Source: Ehretia macrophylla (taxonomy: Eukaryota; Streptophyta; Magnoliopsida; Boraginales; Ehretiaceae). From it: a stretch of DNA of 64,000 nucleotides. The notes beneath the pieces are model-generated. The model was not told the DNA's origin. It made no database searches and saw only the letters and a program-made list of their open reading frames with translations. Positions 35,517-45,917 of the stretch are shown here, piece after piece. The stretch's first letter is position 1. Each line of letters starts with the position of its first letter. The position numbers and the translations under genes are program-made. Where the stretch lies: positions 260,501-324,500 of the forward strand of contig CM075770.1 of assembly GCA_037974665.1 (NCBI GenBank), given 5' to 3'.

Positions 35517-38280
35517 TAAGCAAAGAGCTCTGGATACTTTTCTCTGATTTGATCTTCTCACTCCCAAGTAGCATCCTCAACCCCATAATGATCCCAAAGA
35601 ACTATTACCATAGGAATACTTTTAGTTCGAAGTTCCTGAATCTTTCGGTCAACCACTCGAAGAGGTTTCTCAACATATAATAAAGATTCATCAATCTCCA
35701 ACGGTTCTGGCTCAATAATATGTGATAGATCAGGATTATATTTCCTCAACAGTGAGACATGGAAAACATCATGAATCCGGCCCAAACTTGGAGGTAATGC
35801 CAATCTGTAAGCTAAATCCCCAACCTTCTCAGTGATTTCAAATGGTCCCATGTATCTAGGGCTAAGTTTACCTCATTTTTCGTGTCGAATCAAACCTTTG
35901 CGCGGAGAGACTTTCAAGAATACACAATCACCCTTTGAAAATACTAAGTCCCGTCGACGTCTATCAGCATAATTCTTCTATCGACTCTGAGCTGTAAGCA
36001 TCCTTTTCTTTATAAGCTTCACATTATCCACCATTTTGATCATCTTAGGTAGAATAGCTGGATCAACTGTTTTCATCTCACCTACCTCATCCCAATACAA
36101 CGGAGACCTACATTTTCGCCCGTAAAGTGCTTCGTAGGGTGTCATACCAATAGTAACTTGATAACTGTTATTATAAGCAAACTCCGCTAAAGGTAGGTAC
36201 TTCTCCCAATTCTTGCCAAAATCCAGAACACAAGCTCTCAACATGTCTTCCAGTATCCTGATAGTCCTCTCTGACTGGCCATCCGTCTGTGGGTGATATG
36301 CAGTACTAAAACTCAAATTAGTTCCCAAAGCCTTTTGTAGTTTCTGTCAGAACTGTGATGTAAACCTGGGATCCCTGTCTGACACTATCTGAGATGGGAC
36401 TCCATACAATCTCACAATATTTTCAACATTTAGCTCGGCCAATTTATCAAGAGAATTTGTTTTCTTTGTAGCAATAAAATGTGAACTCTTCGTCAACCTG
36501 TCAACTACAACCCACACAGAATCATTACCTCGTGGTGATCTCGGTAAATCCAACACAAGGTCCATAGTAACCTGGTCCCATTTCCATACCGGAATCTCTA
36601 ATGGTTGTAACAATCCTGCCGGCCTCCGATGTTCTGCCTTAACTTTCTGACAAGTCAAACACTTAGCTACATAATCAGCTATCTCTCTCTTCATGTTGTT
36701 CCACCAGAAATTTTGTTTTAAATCTCTGTACATTTTAGTGCTTCCAGGATGAATTGTGTATTTAGAACCATGAGCCTTAGCAAAAATCTCATCTTTCACA
36801 GTCGAATCACTAGGAATGCAAATTCTATTCCTGTACCTAAGTAGTCCATCATCATGCAACTTGAAGTCGGACTCTCCCCCTTTTGATTTCTCTAGAAGCT
36901 TTAATAACTGGGGATCTAATTGTTGAGCTTCTCTGATTCTAGATAGCAATAGAGATTGGATTTGCAGGCTAGCAAATTGAATACCTAATCTAGAAGCCTC
37001 CGGTTTCCACAAACATAGCTCTTCCACAAACTCCCAGTCCTTGATTATCAAACTAGCCACATAAGTTTTTTGGCTCAGTGCATCTGCAACAGTATTAGCT
37101 TTTCCCGGCATATAGCTAATGGTACAATTATAATCATTTAACAGTCTTAGCCAACGCCTTTGCCTCATGTTCAGATCTTTTTGAGAAAACAGGTATTTTA
37201 AACTTTTATGGTCAGTAAATATTTCAAATTTATTACCCCACAAATAATGACACCATTTCTTCAAAGCAAAGACAACAACAGCAAGCTCAAGATCATGTGT
37301 AGGATAATTGAGTTCATATGGTTTTAGTTTCCTAGAGGCATATGCTATCACTTTACCATTTTGCATAAGAACACAACCCAAGCCTTCTTTCGAAGTATCA
37401 CTGTAAATCACCAAGTTTTCAGTCCCCTTAGGCAAAGCAAGGATAGATGCAGTGGTAAGTCTCTTTTTCAACTTCTGGAAACTGGCTTCACATGTATCAT
37501 TCCAATTAAACACAGTTTTCTTCTGGGTTAATGTAGTCAAGGGCCCTGCAATCTTTGAAAAATCCTTAACAAATCGCCTATAATAGCTCGCTAATCCCAA
37601 GAAACTACGGACTTCTGTGATAGTTTTAGGTCTTTTCCACGACATAACCACCTCAATTTTAGCAGGATCAACAGATATTCCCTCCTGTGAAATGATATGA
37701 CCCAAAAAGACAACCTATTTCAACCAGAATTCGCATTTGCTAAATTTGGCAAACAATTTGTGTTCTTGCAGGGTTCGAAGCACAATTCTCAACTGTTCTT
37801 CATGCTCTGACTCAGATTTAGAATACACTAATATATCATCAATAAAAATCACAACAAACTAATCAAGATAGGGTCGAAACACTCTCTGCATCAAATCCAT
37901 AAAGGCGGCTGGAGCATTTGTTAAACCAAATGGTAAAACAACAAACTCATAGTGGTCATACCTGGTTCTAAATGCAGTCTTAGGTATATCCTTTTTCCGA
38001 ATCCTCAACTGATAATAACCTTGCCTCAAATAAAATTTAGAAAACACAACAGCACCTTGTAGCTGATCAAACAACTCCTCAATTAAGGGCAAAGAATATT
38101 TATTTTTCACCGTCACCTGATTAAGACCTCGATAATCAATGCACAAACGCAAAGTACCATCTTTCTTTTTCACAAATAACACAGGAGCATCCCACGGTGA
38201 CGAGCTAGGCTGAATAAAACCTTTCTCAAGTAAACCCTGTAGCTGAATTTTCAATTCCTGCAACTCAGGGGGAGCCATTC
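35517..38280 (-). pseudogene. Gypsy pol: RT, RNase H, integrase, chromodomain-like tail
   Basis: The minus-strand order is as follows. RT from 38278: '[20 protein letters not shown]', '[16 protein letters not shown]', and FIDD near 37830. RNase H: '[16 protein letters not shown]' (D), '[13 protein letters not shown]' (E), '[10 protein letters not shown]' (D). Integrase: the HHCC zinc-binding '[15 protein letters not shown]', then the catalytic core with 'TMDLVLDLP', 'IVSDRDPRF' and '[14 protein letters not shown]'. The tail 'MGPFEITEKVGDLAYRLALP' (GPF/Y motif) is followed by 'VLWDHYGVEDATWE' (chromodomain-like). In-frame stops at about 37858, 37715, 36344, 35977, 35870 and 35557 break it. Each can be explained by one C-to-T or G-to-A transition, consistent with deamination of methylated cytosine. 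Pol normally makes the cDNA and inserts it. Confidence 0.9.
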
Positions 38281-38417
38281 TATATGGGGTTCTCGAAATA
38301 GGATTAGTCCCAACAACACGTCAATCACAAACTCAATTTCCCTATCAGGTGGTAATCCAGGCAACTCCTCAGGGAAAACCCCCGGAAACTCTTTTATAAC
38401 AAGTACTTCATTCAATT

Positions 38418-38970
38418 TCAATTTATCCCAGGCTGATTAATTAAATAAGCTAAGTATGCATCATAACCTTTATTCAACATTTTAGTAGCTTTAATAGAAG
38501 ATATGATACGCGTCCCAATAGATTTTTGACTCCCAGTTACTTTAATAACAGGTTGGCTAGGTACTTCTAAAGTTAAAACTTTTCTCCTACAGTCCAAACA
38601 TACATAATATCGCCCCAATCAATCCATCCCCAAGATAACTTCAAAGTCCCGAAATGGCATGATTATCAAGTCAACAGGATACATGCAACCCTTAATACAA
38701 ATATTACAATCTTTACACACGGACTCCATAACAAATTTAGAACCCATAGGATTACCTACCTCAATCACATACGGCAGTTTATCAACTTTTAATGTAGCAG
38801 ACTATGCACATGCAGGAGTAATGAATGAATGTGTAGCCTCGGTGTCAATCAAAACTACTATCGGTTGGCTATTAATAAGAAAAGTACCTTCCACCACCAC
38901 TGTCGTCTCTGGAAGCTCCTCCTGGTCGAGTGCAAATACCCGTGCCTGACCTCGCTGTACAGTAGCTGCT
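38418..38970 (-). pseudogene. Gypsy aspartic protease region
   Basis: The minus-strand frame contains 'VLIDTEATHSFI' near 38850, the retropepsin active-site block with DTG altered to DTE by one G-to-A change. The C-terminal part is 'MGRYYVCLDCRRKVLTLEVP' at 38618. Stops separate the two. The glycine is part of the catalytic loop, so the enzyme would be inactive. It lies between the gag zinc knuckles and RT, as expected for Ty3/gypsy. Confidence 0.8.
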
Positions 38971-39049
38971 CCTGAAGCTCTAGTCTGGGCACCCTAGCCT
39001 GAAGTCTGACCCTGACCATATTTAAACTTGGGACAATCTCTAACTCTAT

Positions 39050-40216
39050 GCTGATCACTACCACAACCTGTGCAACGGCCTAATTTCCTCCAACACTCAG
39101 CCTCCGTGTGGCCCTTGCGGTTGTAATGAGTACACTGTAGATTCTTCTTAGCAGCAGCACCTCTTATAGGGGGGCCCTATAAGTAGATGTAGCAGAACTA
39201 TCCTGCTGAGATCTACCAGTCATTGGTCGGGCCTGTGACTATCCCTGTGGCTGTCTCTGAGCTGGTCTCGGCTGTGACTGTACCTGAACTGGTCCTGGAT
39301 AGCTCTGGGTCTACCTAGGCTGCTGAATCTGAACAGGCTGCTGATACTGCCTCTGATAACCCTGACTCTGAGACTGAAACTGACATTTGCTTGACTGACT
39401 AGACTGAGCTAACACATCTGCCTTGCGTTTCTCATATCTCGATGAAGCCCTGACTACTGCAGCATAGCTCGGATAATCTTGCGAAGACAAATTAAGCATG
39501 ATGTCACTCCTCAACCCTGTGATAAATCTCTGGATCTTCACATCCTCTGGCTGAACTAAAGCTGGCACATATCGAGATAGTCTAGTAAAGGTAGCCTCAT
39601 ACTGGTCTACAATCATGTTTCCCTGTTTCAAAGCTATGAATTCATCCTGATGTCTCTCACAAGCTACAATCGATACATATTTATCCCAGAACTCAAGAAC
39701 AAAGTCAGCCCATACATGCTGGACCTTCTCAGCATCCTATTTCTCTCTAATAGTGCGTCACCACTCCTCGGTGTCACCCTCCATTAAAAAGGTATCATAG
39801 GTAATCTTTCTTTCATCGTTGCACTCAAGTATCGCAGCAACTTTCTCGAACTTACTCAACCACATCTCTGCTTTCATATCATCAGGCTCGCCATAAAAAC
39901 TATATGCCCCGTGATGCAGGAAGTTATCAAACAAGTTACCTCCTGCAGTATCACTGCCCTCTTCGCTGGCAGCCTGATTTCCCCTGCCGTCACCTGATGT
40001 ACCCTGCTGAACTACAAACTGAGCTATGGTATTCATTGCGGTGGCCATTGTGGTCAAAATCTGGGCATTACTCGGTTCCTGACCCTGCGGTACATCCCCG
40101 GCTGCCCCTGCATCTTGCCCCAGTACATCCTGTCTGGGGGATTCCTCCGGCTCTTTCCTTGGTCTACCCCGTCTCCTTATTTCAATGCTAAAAGAACATA
40201 ATATTATAATAGGCAA
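39050..40216 (-). pseudogene. Gypsy gag, broken
   Basis: The N-terminal frame (40216-39758) has a basic start 'RRRGRPRKEPEESP' and 'AEMWLSKFEKVAAILECNDE', the conserved start of the retrotransposon gag domain. A second frame (39631-39311) continues with 'YEATFTRLSRYVPALVQPED' and a Gln-rich linker. Two zinc knuckles follow at about 39060-39130: the second ('CTGCGSDQHRVRDC') is intact CCHC; the first has Y in place of its second Cys. Stops at about 39757 and 39740 fit G-to-A or C-to-T changes. Gag normally forms the particle that packages the RNA. Confidence 0.85.
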
Positions 40217-40474
40217 ATAAACTATGCAAAGATAATGTACACATTGTTTTCAAACATTTTACTCACATAAGAAACATATAAAACACTTAACAATATTAAA
40301 CACTAACTTTTCATATTCTTATCATGTCATGCTTTATCATTCCTTCTCATGCTAGCATGTCTTTTATCCAAGTACTTAAACAATTTAACAATCACATATT
40401 CACATAATTCACTTTCACATATAGACCACTACCCACATGCCAAGGAATTTAACCCAGCTTCAAGCATTCAAGTA

Positions 40475-40486
40475 GCTCTGATACCA
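40475..40486 (-). other. Primer-binding site (initiator tRNA-Met) of the gypsy element
   Basis: The reverse complement reads TGGTATCAGAGC, the usual plant site for initiator tRNA-Met, seven bases inside the 5' LTR boundary at 40494. Confidence 0.85.
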
Positions 40487-40493
40487 CCTAAAG

Positions 40494-43008
40494 TGTAACG
40501 CCCCGAACCCAACCCCACACTAAAGGTCAAACTCGGACCCGTCACTCGGACAGAGTCTCCTCTGTACCAAGGACTAAACTATTACCTGCGAATAGTCACA
40601 TATGACATTTAAACTATAAACAACAACTTATACAACCTGTCTTCTAATATCTCCAAAGCCAAGTTAAATTCACAAGGCCATCCGAGCCTTGGAGCAACAA
40701 CAATATTCTTAAGCACACAAGCATGCGAGGTAAGTTGGTTTTAACCAAAAGTAGTTAGATACAATTATAATTTTAAGTTCTATATGTAGGATAATGAACA
40801 CTCCAAGCATGCAATAGAAGATGAAATCTAGAATTCATTATTACAATCCAACATCTTTCGCTAACATACAAGACTACAACTACTAAACATATACACAAGA
40901 CCCCAAGGTCTCAAAATACAATATTTAACATGAACTCCACGCAAACTGCACATAAGATCCACCTTAGCACACAAAGTCATGGATTCTAATCTACGTGAAC
41001 TTCTTCTTCTTCTTCTTGTTCTTCTTGTAACAGCTGGGTCTTAAGCTCAGCTTCTGCTGAAACATATTAAATGAAGAATGAGCAACAATGTTGCCCAGTG
41101 AGGGAGGTGATGCAACATACCAGCATGCAATATGATATGCAAACACAAGAACATATATATACAACATAAACCGACAAGATAGAAAGCCAAGTAATTAAAA
41201 CATAAACCAGCAAGATAGAAATCCAAGTAATTGACCACTTTAAAAAAATACGGTTCCACTTCAAGTCTTCAATCACGAGTCACGAACCACGAACTTCACG
41301 AACATGCCGACTAACCCCAAACACCAAAAATTGGGATACTCCGGATGTATCCCGATCCGTCGACCCTTTCTCCCGAGGTAGGTCCATGCCCAGCAGGTGA
41401 ACCACGCCTCTGGGGTAGTAGAGTATGCCTCAGCGAGAAGGGAATAGGCACCATGGTAGTCGAGGGAGCACAGCAAGCCCGATGCCGCCCGATGCCGCCC
41501 GTGTTTCTCGACGCTACCATGTCCGAAAAGGTTACGCAACCCCAAAATAAGTCACAAGCAATCAAGATATCACATAACACGTAAGAGGGTCGACAAAGTA
41601 GGCCGCCCTCACATATAAGCACGATATAAGCTCACACAAGCACGAATATAGCATTAAGATCCCAAAAGAAGCAATCAACATAAATATTTCCCACAAGCTA
41701 CTCAAATAGCTTAATTATATCCTAGATATTCAATACAAGACAAGACAATTCCACAACAAGTTCCAAATGCAACAAAAACGGCTAAAAACTACGTTTCCCC
41801 TTTCTTTAACCAAGTTTTCTTTCTCCTATGCGTGTTTCAAGGTTTCCAAATCATATCCTAATCTTTCTATATTCTTAATTAAGCCCAAAGACACCTATTA
41901 GAATCATAAAAACTCATTTTAGAAGCAAAAGTTCGGGAAGGCCCCAAACGGGTTTGAGCTACAACTATACTAACCGAACCCCATTGTCGCGAAACGAAAG
42001 CACCAAATGTGCTTCCTTAACTCAAGGATACCCGAATCAAAGCCCAAACTTGCCTGGAATGCTCGACAAGAAAAGTCCCCTTTTTTAAAGCCGATTAATT
42101 ACGAAATTTAGCTTGGTTTTGGTTGATTCAACCTCACATGGCTTTTCAACTAACTTCACTAGGGTCTAGAGCAACTAATAGAAGTCTCAATTCAAGCTAA
42201 TTAGCGATTTTTATTCAAACCCTAAAAACGTGCACTATTCATCACCTCTTTTGTTCAATCTCAAGTTTCAACCATAAACATTGATAATAGGCTTCACAAG
42301 CTAACTCTATAGCATCTATTAAGCATATTATAAGCATGTATAATAAGTTTTAGAGCTATAATCAACAAATATAAGAAATTCAACAAGATGCGTAAACTTT
42401 AACTTTATAAAAAATTGAACACCCTCACATTCAAGAGACTAGGAGGCTTGTTGGAGACCCTAGGATGCTCAACCAAACTCCAAAACCAAATCTTGGTGGT
42501 CAAGATGCAAGATTGAAGAAGCAAAATTTTCTATTTTCTTCCTTGAGTGGGTCGGCCAAAGGTAGGACACAAAGGTAATTTTTTTTTTTATTTTGATGAT
42601 CAAATGCTTGTGTATTATGTTATGTTATGAATATAGTTAATATAAGTCAAGTTTACTAAGTCAAAACTCATAAAAAAAAAATTGGTCAAAAGAGCTTAAC
42701 TCTAATCCAATGCTAACAATTTCAAAATTAAAGTTGTTACGTACATAACACTATTCAAATGACATGAAATCTATTTTCTAAGCGCACGCTCCCAAGCTCA
42801 AAAGTCTAGAATAACTAGGTCTCGATTCCTTCTAGATGTCCTATGATCTATGAAAAATATGAAATCTACCTTTCAAGGCGGTCGAAAATATTATGAATAG
42901 TGACCTCTAATAAAAGCAATTAAGCAAGAAAGATGATGCACGTAGAAATGCACAAATAGATATGCAACAGTTATAAAAAGATTTATGGTAGAATTCTCAA
43001 GCATCACA
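40494..43008 (-). repeat. 5' LTR of the gypsy element
   Basis: 2,515 bp. It differs from the 3' LTR by a duplicated 12-bp motif (GCCCGATGCCGC twice at about 41477), a short duplication around 41180-41235 and scattered substitutions. The MULE sequence resumes at 43009 with the target duplication. Confidence 0.92.
41585..41610 (-). promoter_or_regulatory. Conserved LTR stem-loop (gypsy 5' LTR)
   Basis: On the minus strand GAGGG-CGGC, loop CTACTTT, GTCG-A-CCCTC, fully paired apart from the bulged A. Confidence 0.55.
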
Positions 43009-43215
43009 TGTCATCCACGTGCCCGCAAAATGAACAAAATTTCAAGGGTAAAATCATCCATTTGCTTATTCTTTTGGCCTTTTTAACTTGTGGTCTTCTT
43101 CACCACATGTTTCACCATTATTTAACTTCTAAAGTCAACAAGTTTGTTAACAATGGCACAAGTTATTTCAACCAACAGACCCAGCTTTGTGTGCTAACGG
43201 CTGTGGCTTTTTCAG

Positions 43216-43365
43216 CTCGGAGATTTTCGTATCGTAGAAGAACAAAAGGCTTTAGCTAAAGCTGCCATCGATAAGGTCATGCACCCAAATCATATTCAAA
43301 TTCAAAGTCAACCACAGATTGATGCCCATATCGGTGTGGGTTCATCATCATCTTCTGCATCGTAG
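43216..43365 (+). pseudogene. Possible captured terminal exon inside the MULE, product unknown
   Basis: A 49-codon open stretch begins after a good plant splice acceptor (branch-like CTAAC, then a pyrimidine-rich run and CAG at 43213-43215). It reads 'LGDFRIVEEQKALAKAAIDK', then 'VMHPNHIQIQSQ', a Ser-rich end and TAG at 43363-43365. The composition is protein-like, and it lies between the TIRs of a non-autonomous MULE, where gene capture (Pack-MULE) is well known. No domain is recognised and no upstream exon is identified. The opposite strand is also partly open, so direction is not certain. Confidence 0.35.
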
Positions 43366-43730
43366 TGCGATCGGAAAGTTTTTCAATGGCGGAGACGGCA
43401 GCGATGGTGGTGGTGAGTAACAGTAGTAATAGGTGTTTTTTGTTGTAAAAAGAAGGTTGGTGTGATGGGATTCAAGTGCAGTTGTGGTAGTACCTTTTGT
43501 GGTGAAGAAGAACACAAGTTAAAAAGGCTAAAAGAATAAGCAGAAGGACAATTTTACCCTTGAAATTTTGTTCATTTTACGGGCATGTGGATGGCACATG
43601 CTAACTAATGTTTTTTTTAACAGATTTTGTACTTAGGACTAACAGATGTCACAAAAATGAAAGATGTGAGACTTAAATGTCAAAAATGACAAAGATATAG
43701 GACCATTTCGGTAAATTACCCAAAAATATA

Positions 43731-44600
43731 AATTTGAATCAACTAGAGTACAAGTAAAAGAGAGTTAAAGTTCTTATGATAATTAAACTTGAATGGAAAT
43801 TAAATTGTTCATTAAAGAAAATTGTTATTGAATGATAGACGAATTTACATAAAAGTAATATATATGAGTTAATGAAAGGCGTAATAAAAAAAAATGAATT
43901 TGAACATAAACAACAAATGGTTTACCACAATTGAATATAATTTAATAAAAAAATAGTATATTGAACTATTAAAAAGCGTATTTGGGCGATTAAAAATAAT
44001 ATATAATCTATATAAGATTCTATTTGGAGAAAAATTGTATAAGAGTTAAGGAAAATTGTACTTAAAATCATTATTGAGATTGGATGAAGACGATATATGG
44101 GTTAGTAAAATTATAATTACAAAAAATATATATAAATTTGAACGGATTTAAAAGATAATTAACTTGGTTTTAAACTCAACACTTCAATTGAAAAATCATT
44201 ATAACCATCATCACATAATATTTATATTGTTATATGTATTATATTTCAAGTCAAAATAATATTCAAATATCTTGATATTTTTAATGTTAGTTAAACGTTC
44301 TATACAAAGGAGAGAGTATATACAATTGTAGACAAACCTTAAGAGGCATAAATAACTTGAAAGACTAGCCCTTCACACTTGAATTTTCTGTTGGCTATTT
44401 TCTTTTTATTTTCCAAATATGAGTCTAAAACCCAACCAATTAAGTAATGCCATGTAGCAAAGGATAACACTGGAAGCTATTTTTTTTTTCAATTATACAT
44501 TTCATATTTTTTTTGAAGTTTAACCCAAATAGAGTTTAAAACCTGACCAATTAAGTAATGTCACGTAGCATAAGATAGAATTTAAAATAACTTTTTTTCC
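43731..44600. other. AT-rich intergenic DNA with a diverged direct repeat
   Basis: No gene seen. Sequence around 44395-44480 ('CCAACCAATTAAGTAATG') recurs in diverged form at about 44505-44580 ('CTGACCAATTAAGTAATG'), roughly 110 bp apart, just beyond the SINE-like boxes. Confidence 0.5.
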
Positions 44601-44690
44601 CTACATGGATTTGAACCCATAACCTACACCACACATACGGGAAATTTAACCACTAAGCCACATGTATCCTTGACTTTTATGGAGCACGAA
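44600..44690 (-). mobile_element. SINE-like tRNA-derived promoter boxes
   Basis: The minus strand has an A-box TGGCTTAGTGG (44660-44650) and a B-box GGTTCAAATCC (44617-44607) 32 nt apart, the spacing of an internal RNA polymerase III promoter. The flanks do not fold into a tRNA acceptor stem, so a tRNA-derived SINE or its remnant is likelier than a tRNA gene. The 3' limit and the target duplication could not be fixed. Confidence 0.45.
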
Positions 44691-44698
44691 AATATCTA

Positions 44699-45259
44699 CA
44701 GTAGAATCTCTTTAAATTAATACTCAATAAATTAATAATCTCTTTTAAATAATAAAAATATCTGGTCCCGATTTGGGACCAATGTAAAAAATTAATAATT
44801 TTGATAAAATTATAAGATAATATATTTAAAATATTTTCTTTGTATTTTGTCGACCCAAATATTTTATAAATTAATAATTTGCTAAAAAGTACATAATAAT
44901 TGACTATAAAATTTTCTCAAAATATGAATCAAAAGTAGCTTGTCTTTTGTTGAACTTCAAATCTAGCTGAATCTCATCTTTAATTATGCGCAATGCGCCT
45001 AAAAGTTCTAATCCTACTAAATTAGATTTTTATCTTCTATTCTCATTACACTTTTATACTTGTCTTTTTAAATTAACTTGAAAAAATACAAGTAGATTTT
45101 AAAAAAAGATACTATAAATATAAAATATTTACTATTAAGCTAAAAAAAAACCAAATATCTCAATATATTAATAATTATTAATTTATTGATAAATTAATAT
45201 CTTGCTAAATTAATAGAATTTAACAGTCCCAATGCTATTAATTTAAAGAGGTTATACTG
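44699..45259. mobile_element. Emigrant/pogo-like MITE (Tc1/mariner superfamily)
   Basis: Terminal inverted repeats of about 23-24 bp: CAGTAGAATCTCTTTAAATT at the left and the inverse of CAGTATAACCTCTTTAAATT at the right, flanked by TA (44697-44698, 45260-45261). The CAGTA start, TA duplication and 'TAAATTAATA' run fit Emigrant/Lemi-type MITEs. An internal palindrome TGGTCCCGATTTGGGACCA lies at about 44763. 561 bp, no transposase ORF. Confidence 0.8.
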
Positions 45260-45261
45260 TA

Positions 45262-45917
45262 TATTATTTTCCAGATTAAAACGACCACCACCACTATCTC
45301 TGCCATTCCTCTAGTCATCTTCACCACCTACCTCTGCTACTTCTTGCGACAACCTCCATCAACAACCAACGAATCTATCAGCTCGAAGATCCATCAAATT
45401 AATCACAACAATAACCATTTTAAAATCATGAAATTTTGCAAAAATAGTTTAATTGAAAATTCAATCTTAAGGTTCAATTTCTATATGAAAATGATTTATA
45501 GGCTATAAGGATTTTCAAAAGATTATTAATGTTGAGTATCTAAAATTATTTATGGTGGAGATATGTAATGGGGGGGGGGGGGGGGGGTGTGCTAGTGGTG
45601 AGGAAGAACACAGTTGAAAACTCAAAAAAAAAAAAAAAAAAAAAAGAAAAAAAAGTTAGAAACAATACAAAGGTATTTTGGTCAATCAATATTTTTTAAT
45701 GGTTTGTGTGATTCTTAGTTGCATTGTAAGCGTGTGTATGTCACTCACCGTTAAATTTAATGAAAAATTAGACGAAAATAGTATAATGCAACATTATAAA
45801 TAACACATGGAATTCTATACAATTTTTGTAAAACACAAAGGGGTATAGGACATTTTACTCTAAAGTCTCCTATTGTATCTCACATACATCAACAAACCTA
45901 AGTTTTTGTTTTATAAG
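45262..45917. other. Intergenic DNA with long homopolymers
   Basis: No gene seen. It has an uninterrupted run of 18 G at 45570-45587 and 22 A at 45624-45645. The SIRE-like element starts at 45918. Confidence 0.6.

Larger units (their letters stand above)
33006..43008 (-). mobile_element. Full-length Ty3/gypsy chromovirus (Tekay/Del-like), decayed
   Basis: About 10.0 kb on the minus strand: 5' LTR 40494-43008, primer site, gag, protease, RT, RNase H, integrase with a chromodomain-like tail, polypurine tract, 3' LTR 33006-35470. It is flanked by near-identical pentamers TGCCA (33001-33005) and TGTCA (43009-43013), a target duplication with one change. It is inserted in the left TIR of a MULE. 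Every coding part has stops or shifts. The Tekay/Del assignment rests on the domain order, the C-terminal chromodomain-like segment and the 2.5-kb LTRs; it is inference. Confidence 0.9.
32848..43721. mobile_element. Mutator-like element (MULE) with long TIRs, split by the gypsy element
   Basis: The left terminus is GGATAATTTATTGAAATGG (32848 on) and the right terminus is its inverted match, ...CCATTTCGGTAAATTACCC (to 43721). A perfect 9-bp target duplication AAAAATATA flanks it (32839-32847 and 43722-43730), the size typical of Mutator elements. The left TIR runs 32848-33005 and continues at 43014-43109 after the gypsy insertion; the right TIR is about 43498-43721. The left arm has about 28 extra bases. 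Without the gypsy element the MULE is about 866 bp and encodes no transposase, so it is non-autonomous. Its centre (43110-43497) holds apparently captured sequence. Confidence 0.88.

Noticed and set aside
44600..44690. A functional tRNA gene
   Set aside because: The A and B boxes are present but the acceptor stem does not pair and no anticodon arm can be placed.
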